Assembly (NCBI GenBank): GCA_000470535.1
Contig: CBRG010000128.1
Location: forward strand, 1 to 58,212
DNA: 58,212 nt
Reading direction: 5' to 3'
Source: Streptomyces sp. AW19M42
Lineage (GTDB): Bacteria; Actinomycetota; Actinomycetes; Streptomycetales; Streptomycetaceae
Part shown: positions 52,262 to 58,212 of the stretch, piece after piece
Numbering within the stretch: the first letter of the stretch is position 1
Layout: each line of letters begins with the position of its first letter
Position numbers and translations under genes: made by a program
The notes under the pieces: model-generated
Databases searched by the model: none
The model's input: the letters and a program-made list of their open reading frames with translations, nothing else
What the model was told of the DNA's origin: nothing

Positions 52262-53647
52262 TCAGGCTCCGCCGGTGTGCACCTGGAACGCCGCCTTGCG
52301 GACCGCTTTGGCGAGTGCGGGGTCGGGGTGCGCGGCGGCCAGCGCCACCAGGACCTGGACGGTGCGCGGATGGCCCACCGCCCTCACCTCGTCGAGGAGG
52401 GCGGGGACGCTGCCCTGCACCGCCGAGTCGAGGTGGCGGACCAGCAGTGCGGTCTCCCCGTGGTCGGCCACGGCCGCCGCGGTGTCGACCCAGAGCCAGG
52501 TGGCCTCCTCCCGGCTGAGGGCCTCCTGGGCGTCCTCGGGGTCGGCGCCGTCGTCCTCCGCGAGCCAGAGCAGCGCGTAGGGGCGCAGCGACGGGTCGGT
52601 CACGACGGAGCGCACCTCGGGCTCGGCGGGTGCGCCGACCACCCGGAGCGCCTCGAAGGCGAGCCCGCGCAGCAGCGCGTCCTCGCCCCTGGCCACCCCG
52701 AGCAGTTCGGCGACGGCGCTGCCGACGGGGCGGGCGGCCAGCCAGGCGCGGTACTCGGCACGGGCCGGTCCGGGGGTGAGCCGGGCGCAGCCGAGCAGCA
52801 TGTCGGCGGCGGACTGCTCGATGTTGCCGGCCGGGCTCTGGGCGGCGACGCAGATCTGCTCCAGCTTGACCCAGACCGCCCAGTTGCCGAGCGGGGTGAG
52901 GGTGGCGTGCCCGGCGCCGAGGGTGAGCGCACCGACGGCGGCGAGCCCCTCCAGGGCCCAGTCCAGCAGGAGGGCTACCAGCTCCTCGGGGTGGGCGGTG
53001 GGGGCCGCCTCTGCGGGGACGGGCAGCGGCTGCGGCCCGTACGGCACCTCGCAGCGCTCCTCGTGGAGCTCAGCGACGCGCTGGCCCAGCAGGTCGAGCA
53101 GGGCGGGCACGGTGACCGGGCCCGCCGAGAGCTGGAGGAGGGAGAGCACCTGGGGCACGGCCTCGACGGCCTCCGCGACGGCGGTGGACTCGATGTCCTG
53201 CGGCGCGGGGTGGACGAGCGACCAGGCGTCGAAGAGCGCCACCCAGCCGCGGAGCACGGCGGAGTCGTCGCGGTCCCAGGCGCGCAGCCGCCAGCCGGGC
53301 CGTGCGGTGTCACCGTGCAGTTCGACGAGCCCGGCCAGCCGGGCCCGGTCCCAGCCGGAACGCACCTGGCCCGGGGACAGGTCGAGCTCTGAGGAAGCCC
53401 GTTCCAGTGCCGTGGGGGCCAGCGGCGGGGTGCCTGGGCGGGAGCCGCCGGCGGCCCAGCGGGCGATCCGCACGGCGTCGGCGAGAGCGGTCCTGGCCTG
53501 GCGGGCCAGTTCCGCCCGGGGCGGGGTGCCCTCGGGCGGGCGTGGCGCCGGCCTGGTGCGCCGGGTGATCACGGCCTTGTGAGCGGTGGCGAGGGGTCGC
53601 GGGCGGACAAGTCGCAGCCTGGAGTCGCGCGGGGTACGGGACGTCAC
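52262..53647 (-). CDS. large alanine/leucine-rich helical-repeat protein of unknown function
   Basis: The 461-residue protein is made mostly of amphipathic helices of 15-20 residues, especially from residue 280 on (VAELLGVARGEDALLRGLAFEAL, VDTAAAVADHGETALLVRHL). This resembles a HEAT-like solenoid. A winged-helix-like segment (LSPGQVRSGWDRARLAGLVELH) lies near residue 100. There is no signal or membrane segment. The GTG at 53647 is a guess; the upstream frame is arginine/proline-rich and looks non-coding. I do not recognise a function; it could be a scaffold or nucleic-acid-binding protein. Confidence 0.7.
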   Translation of the reverse strand: MTSRTPRDSRLRLVRPRPLATAHKAVITRRTRPAPRPPEGTPPRAELARQARTALADAVRIARWAAGGSRPGTPPLAPTALERASSELDLSPGQVRSGWDRARLAGLVELHGDTARPGWRLRAWDRDDSAVLRGWVALFDAWSLVHPAPQDIESTAVAEAVEAVPQVLSLLQLSAGPVTVPALLDLLGQRVAELHEERCEVPYGPQPLPVPAEAAPTAHPEELVALLLDWALEGLAAVGALTLGAGHATLTPLGNWAVWVKLEQICVAAQSPAGNIEQSAADMLLGCARLTPGPARAEYRAWLAARPVGSAVAELLGVARGEDALLRGLAFEALRVVGAPAEPEVRSVVTDPSLRPYALLWLAEDDGADPEDAQEALSREEATWLWVDTAAAVADHGETALLVRHLDSAVQGSVPALLDEVRAVGHPRTVQVLVALAAAHPDPALAKAVRKAAFQVHTGGA

Positions 53648-53756
53648 GGGGAGCAGTCTTGCCTCTGACAGCCCGAAAGCCCAAACGGAACCCGGATCGC
53701 CGGTGTTCCGGGGCGTCGGACGGTCCGGGACCAACCGGAAGAAGCGGCGCATCAGC

Positions 53757-54884
53757 TCACATCAGGGGCGTGAGAAAGCGTCGCAGCGTCTCCTCGTAGT
53801 ACTCCGGGTCGGCATTCCACATCGCCGCATGCGGAGCCCGCGCCACGGGGTGCAGGGCGACCAGGTCGGGGCGGTGGGCGGCGAGCCGGCGGGAGGGCTG
53901 CCAGGGCGCCAGGGTGTCGTCGGGCCCGTGGAAGACCAGGGTGGGGACGTTCAGGGTCCGGGGCAGCGAGGTGTCCAGGAGCCGGGCGCCGCGCAGTCCG
54001 GTCTGTCCCTGGGCGGCCCGCACCGCGAGGGGCAGCAGGGCGCAGGGCACCCCGCGGGCGGCGGCCAGGGCGCGCAGGGTGGTGGCCCAGTCCATCACCG
54101 GGGAGTCGAGGACGAGGCCGCAGATCCGGTCCCGGAGCGCGGAGTTGGCGGCCGCGTGGAGCGCCATGGAGGCACCGGTCGACCAGCCGTGCAGCACGAC
54201 CTTCTCCGCGCCGTAGCGCACCGCGAAGCGGATGGCCGCGTCCAGGTCGCGCCATTCGGACTCCCCGAGGTGGCTGAGGCCGTCCGGGGAGCGCGGTGCT
54301 CCGGCGTCGCCGCGGTAGGCGATGTCGAGCACCGGCAGCTGCTGCCCGTTCAGGAAGCCGAGCAGGTTCAGGGGGTGTTCCCTGGTGGTGCCGATGCCGT
54401 GCGCGGTGATGACCCAGGTGTCCCGGGGGCCGGGCACGAACCAGGCGGGCAGGGTGCCGAGCTCGCCGGTGATCTCGACCTCGCGGTGTTCGAGGCCGAG
54501 GGCCGTGGTCGGGTCACCGCTGTGCAGTTCGGGCGTGAACCGGACCTTGGCCCCGGGGCGCAGGGTGCCTCGGCTGACGCGCTCCAGCCGGCGTACGACG
54601 GTGTCGGCGGCCTGGTGGGCCTGGTCGATCACCGGGCCGACGACGGCGTGGACGTCGTCGCCGACCAGCCCGTAGGTGCCGGGCCGCAGCGCGGCGAAGG
54701 AACGGGTCAGGGTGACCTGCCCCGCCGCCGTCGCGTGCACGGTGACTCTGCGGTCGGCGGGGAACGGACGTCCGGACGGCGCCTTGAGGGCGACGTCGCT
54801 CGCGTACCGGCCGGCCGCGACCGCTGCCGCACCGGCGCCGAGGATGGAGGTGACGACTGCTGCCGTCGCTGTTGCCGGGCGCAC
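53757..54884 (-). CDS. alpha/beta-hydrolase with an N-terminal membrane or signal segment
   Basis: The 375-residue protein has a hydrophobic N-terminus (TAAVVTSILGAGAAAVAAGRYASDVA), a beta-rich domain to about 140, and an alpha/beta-hydrolase core. The core has the nucleophile elbow HGWSTGAS near residue 235, an oxyanion HGIG, an acid in FHGPDDTLAPW, and a late histidine in APHAAMW. It may be a membrane-anchored or exported esterase or lipase. The GTG at 54884 has only a weak ribosome site. The following gene, on the same strand, starts 109 bp away. Confidence 0.82.
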   Translation of the reverse strand: MRPATATAAVVTSILGAGAAAVAAGRYASDVALKAPSGRPFPADRRVTVHATAAGQVTLTRSFAALRPGTYGLVGDDVHAVVGPVIDQAHQAADTVVRRLERVSRGTLRPGAKVRFTPELHSGDPTTALGLEHREVEITGELGTLPAWFVPGPRDTWVITAHGIGTTREHPLNLLGFLNGQQLPVLDIAYRGDAGAPRSPDGLSHLGESEWRDLDAAIRFAVRYGAEKVVLHGWSTGASMALHAAANSALRDRICGLVLDSPVMDWATTLRALAAARGVPCALLPLAVRAAQGQTGLRGARLLDTSLPRTLNVPTLVFHGPDDTLAPWQPSRRLAAHRPDLVALHPVARAPHAAMWNADPEYYEETLRRFLTPLM

Positions 54885-54964
54885 GGCTTCAGTCTCATGG
54901 GTGCTCGCGCACTCGGCCAGTGGGCGGGGGCCGTCCGGTGGCGGCCGCCCGCGCCTGCGGCCCC

Positions 54965-55642
54965 TCAGCCCGGCTGCCCGTACCCCTTCAGCGCCTCCCC
55001 GACGTCGCTCAGCTGGTCCGGGGTGAGCAGGGCCGGGGAGCGGCCGGGGACGGCGCTCGCGGCGAGCCAGAGGCGGCACAGCCATTCGAGCTGGGCGGTG
55101 CGGTCGTACGCCTCGTCGAGGGTGGCTCCGTAGGTGACGGTTCCGTGGTTGCCGAGCAGGCAGCCGGTGCGGCCCCGCAGGGCGGTCAGCATGTTCGCGG
55201 CCAGCTCGTCGGTGCCGTACCGGGCGTAGGCGGCGACCCGGACGGGACCGCCCAGCAGCGCGGCCGCGTAGTGGATCGGCGGGACCTCGGCGACGAGCGT
55301 GGAGACGGCCGTGGCGTGCACCGCGTGGGTGTGCACGACGGCGGCGGCCGCCGTGTTCCGGTAGACCGCGAGATGGAGCGGAAGCTCGCTGGTCGGGGCC
55401 AGCTCACCGAGGATCCGGTTGCCCTCCAGATCGACGCCGACCAGGTCCTCGGGGCGGAGCCGGTCGTACGGCACACCGCTCGGGGTCACCAGGACGGTGC
55501 CGCCCACCCGTGCCGAGACGTTGCCCGAGGTGCCGACGACCAGGCCGGCGGCCGCCGTCCTGCGGGCGGTGGCGACGACCGCGTCCCAGGCCCGTTCGAT
55601 CTCCCCGGCGTGTTCGACCGAATCCTGCCGCTGATCGCTCAT
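54965..55642 (-). CDS. class II aldolase/adducin family protein
   Basis: The 225-residue protein belongs to the zinc-dependent class II aldolase family (FucA, AraD). Motifs are TSGNVSAR near residue 39, TPSGVPY, SELPLHLAVYR (with Glu) and the zinc histidines in VVHTHAVH near 122, plus a late GNHGTVTYG with the third histidine. It would cleave or epimerise a sugar phosphate such as fuculose- or ribulose-phosphate. The ATG at 55642 follows GGAAAGGATC. No sugar kinase or transporter is adjacent, so the substrate is open. Confidence 0.88.
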   Translation of the reverse strand: MSDQRQDSVEHAGEIERAWDAVVATARRTAAAGLVVGTSGNVSARVGGTVLVTPSGVPYDRLRPEDLVGVDLEGNRILGELAPTSELPLHLAVYRNTAAAAVVHTHAVHATAVSTLVAEVPPIHYAAALLGGPVRVAAYARYGTDELAANMLTALRGRTGCLLGNHGTVTYGATLDEAYDRTAQLEWLCRLWLAASAVPGRSPALLTPDQLSDVGEALKGYGQPG

Positions 55643-55820
55643 ACGAAGATCCTTTCCACTGATGAGCGGTCCATGATTCCCCCTCACCCTGGAGACCGGC
55701 CGGACCCGGATACGGCACTGGATCCCGGGCCCACACCGCCCCGCACCCGCCCCGCCCTGTCGGACCACGGCCAAACGGGGCGAGGCCGCTCCGGTTGGGG
55801 TCACCACAACGCCCTGTTCA

Positions 55821-55842
55821 GTTCATCTTCCGTTCACTCAGG
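55821..55842 (+). promoter_or_regulatory. Pho box (PhoP-binding direct repeats) upstream of pit
   Basis: Two adjacent 11-bp units, GTTCATCTTCC (55821-55831) and GTTCACTCAGG (55832-55842), fit the Streptomyces Pho box pattern G(T/G)TCAYYYR(G/C)G. The second is a perfect match and the first agrees at its conserved GTTCA core. They lie 48-69 bp before the pit start. I recall that the S. coelicolor counterpart pitH2 (SCO1845) is under phosphate control. Confidence 0.75.
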
Positions 55843-55889
55843 TTGCCTACGGTCCACGTGCCACTGACGTCGAACGATTGCCTGGGTAA

Positions 55890-57167
<1,278 letters not shown>

Positions 57168-57179
57168 GGAAGATCCTCC

Positions 57180-57413
57180 ATGAACATCGACTGGGCAGCC
57201 CTCGGCACCGTCTTCGGCGTCTCTCTCGTCGCCACCGTCGCCCTGGTGGGCCTCTTCACGCTGGGCATCGCCGGCCTCTCCAGGCAGCCGGAACCGGCCG
57301 AGCGGAGCGGTCAGGCCGGCGGGTCCCTGATGCTCGCCCGCGCGGGCGCGTACGTCTGCTTCGGACTGTGCGCGGCGGCGGTGGCCTACGGGATCTACCT
57401 GATCGTCGCCTGA
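57180..57413 (+). CDS. small membrane protein cotranscribed with pit
   Basis: The 77-residue protein has two transmembrane helices (VFGVSLVATVALVGLFTLGIAGL and LMLARAGAYVCFGLCAAAVAYGIYLIV, split by a polar loop) and no soluble domain. In Streptomyces the same kind of small protein often follows pit, so it may be a transporter accessory. It starts 12 bp after the pit stop and is followed by a strong terminator. Confidence 0.8.
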   Translation: MNIDWAALGTVFGVSLVATVALVGLFTLGIAGLSRQPEPAERSGQAGGSLMLARAGAYVCFGLCAAAVAYGIYLIVA

Positions 57414-57438
57414 ACCACGGCCCCTGATCCATCCGCCG

Positions 57439-57477
57439 CATCGGGCCGGCCGCACCTCGGGTGCGGCCGGCCCGATG
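57439..57477 (+). terminator. 18-bp terminator after the pit operon
   Basis: CATCGGGCCGGCCGCACC (57439-57456) pairs perfectly with 57460-57477 around a TCG loop. It separates the pit operon from the cobalamin riboswitch. Confidence 0.85.
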
Positions 57478-57519
57478 TGCGTCTCAGCACACTGCACCGT
57501 CGCAGGTCAACGGTAGGTT

Positions 57520-57720
57520 GACTGGCGTTCGCGGAGCGTGGTGGACTGCCGGAGCCATTACGGCGACAGCAGAGGAAGCCGGTGCGAACCGGCGCGGTCC
57601 CGCCACTGTCACCGGGGAGCAGTCCCCCACCACCGGAAGTCACGGTCCACGCCGAGTGGGCTGGAAGACCGGGGGAACTGCGGATCCGGGAGCCAGGAGA
57701 CTCTCGTCGCCGGTCACGTC
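57520..57720 (+). promoter_or_regulatory. cobalamin (adenosylcobalamin) riboswitch
   Basis: The conserved core is clear: AGAGGAAGCCGGTGCGAACCG (57571-57591) followed by CGCGGTCCCGCCACTGT (box GCCACTG at 57602-57608), a later GGGCTGGAAGACCGGGGG, and the B12 box GAGCCAGGAGACTC (57690-57703). Order and spacing fit the class I cobalamin riboswitch. It should repress the downstream cobalamin gene(s), starting with cobD, when B12 is available. A MITE-like element lies between it and cobD, so the expression platform may be altered. Outer boundaries are approximate. Confidence 0.9.
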
Positions 57721-57821
57721 GAACCAGGGCGCGGACCCTGAGTGAGGACATATCGCCATGCCCGGCCGCCGTGCGCCCGTCTCCGTGTCTCCCCTCCGAC
57801 CAGCACCAGCTGCCCGTACCA

Positions 57822-57981
57822 GGGTCTTTCGTTTGGATCAGGCCGGATCAGGGAGCGGGGTCCGGTGCGTGCAGCTGCAAGGCGGAGGACCGAGGCAACG
57901 CGGAGCGTCGGTGATCGACGACAACGCCGCAGGTGCGCGTGCCAGACCCCGCGAGCCCGGCATGATCCAAACGAGAGGCCC
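57822..57981. repeat. 160-bp MITE-like element between riboswitch and cobD
   Basis: The ends (57822-57840 GGGTCTTTCGTTTGGATCA, and 57963-57981) are inverse to each other at 17 of 19 positions. No gene is needed to explain the interior. It contains GGTGCGT, GCAAGGCGGAGG (57877-57888) and GGCAACGCGG (57894-57903) in the same order as the element at 23675-23840. I recall this sequence type at many sites in Streptomyces. Open frames that cross it (for example 57758-58012) are probably not genes. Confidence 0.6.
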
Positions 57982-58015
57982 CGAGGTCCTTCGAGGCGCG
58001 ACGGCCGGCTGAACC

Positions 58016-58212
58016 GTGCGTGCCGATCGCATCTTCGCGTACGGCGCCACGGCCGGTCTGATCGGCGATCTGCTGCTCGGTGATCCCCGCAGGGGACATC
58101 CGGTCGCCGCCTTCGGGCGCGCCGCGGCAGGCGTCGAACGCCGTCTGTGGCGCGACCACCGCGGGTGGGGCGCCCTGCACACCCTGATCTGCGCCGGAGG
58201 CGCCGCCGGTGG
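58016..58212 (+). CDS. cobD: cobalamin biosynthesis protein CobD/CbiB (5' part; continues past the window)
   Basis: The first 65 residues start VRADRIFAYGATAGLIGDLLLGDP and continue RRGHPVAAFGRAA, which is the conserved start of CobD/CbiB: a membrane helix, then the GDPRRGHPV motif. CobD is the adenosylcobinamide-phosphate synthase that joins an aminopropanol side chain to adenosylcobyric acid. The GTG at 58016 has only a poor ribosome site, which suits an element-altered leader. The riboswitch upstream (57520-57720) supports control by B12. Confidence 0.85.
   Translation, partial: MRADRIFAYGATAGLIGDLLLGDPRRGHPVAAFGRAAAGVERRLWRDHRGWGALHTLICAGGAAG

Noticed and set aside
57758..58012. 84-codon frame between riboswitch and cobD
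   Set aside because: It runs through the MITE-like element, has no family resemblance, and its composition is arginine-rich. It has a fair ribosome site but I do not consider it a gene.

Overview
The window is chromosomal DNA of a high-GC actinomycete, almost certainly a Streptomyces. The reasons are strong third-position G+C, GTG/TTG starts, a chaplin, a Spo0M-type sporulation protein, a Gbn-like nucleoid protein, InhA-type FabI beside FabG, and a gene order that from memory follows the S. coelicolor core around SCO1792-SCO1849. There is no prophage, integron, CRISPR array or complete insertion sequence.

Layout. 1-0.36 kb: upstream leader and promoters of an rRNA operon that runs left out of the window. 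0.36-7.4 kb: DNA glycosylase (mpg), Spo0M, a PEBP-like protein, an HNH protein, a TSUP permease, an SPFH/NfeD membrane pair and an orphan ABC ATPase. 7.4-10.7 kb: a frameshifted chaplin, a NarL-type two-component system and a secreted lytic transglycosylase. 10.8-18.7 kb: a double-FHA ABC transporter (Rv1747-like), serB, a SixA phosphatase, an MFS exporter with a 39-residue companion and a divergent FadR regulator. 18.9-27.8 kb: fabG-fabI, tldD-tldE, tyrS, small stress and membrane proteins, moaA. 28-31.8 kb: acetate permease pair and a secreted subtilase. 31.9-39.1 kb is the accessory part: a decayed zinc alcohol dehydrogenase, an operon pairing an alkylglycerol-monooxygenase-like enzyme with a YhhN lysoplasmalogenase, a large NACHT-LRR protein, a VIT1-like carrier, and two genes (amidohydrolase and TetR) fused head to head by a deletion. 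39.2-44 kb: DEDDh exonuclease, zinc-ribbon protein, SURF1, GH15 glycosidase, an atypical SDR. 44.2-47.3 kb: Asp23/Gls24-AmaP envelope stress cluster. 47.4-55.6 kb: a crotonase, gbn, an ABC-F protein, a zinc peptidase, a VOC protein, a HEAT-like protein, an alpha/beta hydrolase and a class II aldolase. 55.8-58.2 kb: a Pho box and the pit phosphate transporter pair, then a cobalamin riboswitch and the start of cobD.

Co-transcription is common and often tight: 4-8 nt stop/start overlaps link kinase and regulator, DUF485 and ActP, AGMO-like and YhhN, and three successive junctions of the AmaP cluster. Many convergent or terminal junctions carry perfect 12-18 bp hairpins acting as terminators.

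Most interesting are the NACHT-LRR gene (family known for antiphage defence), the predicted ether-lipid cleavage pair, the chaplin frameshift, two related MITE-like elements (one between the B12 riboswitch and cobD), GATC clustering around gbn, and an inverted repeat covering the SURF1 start codon.
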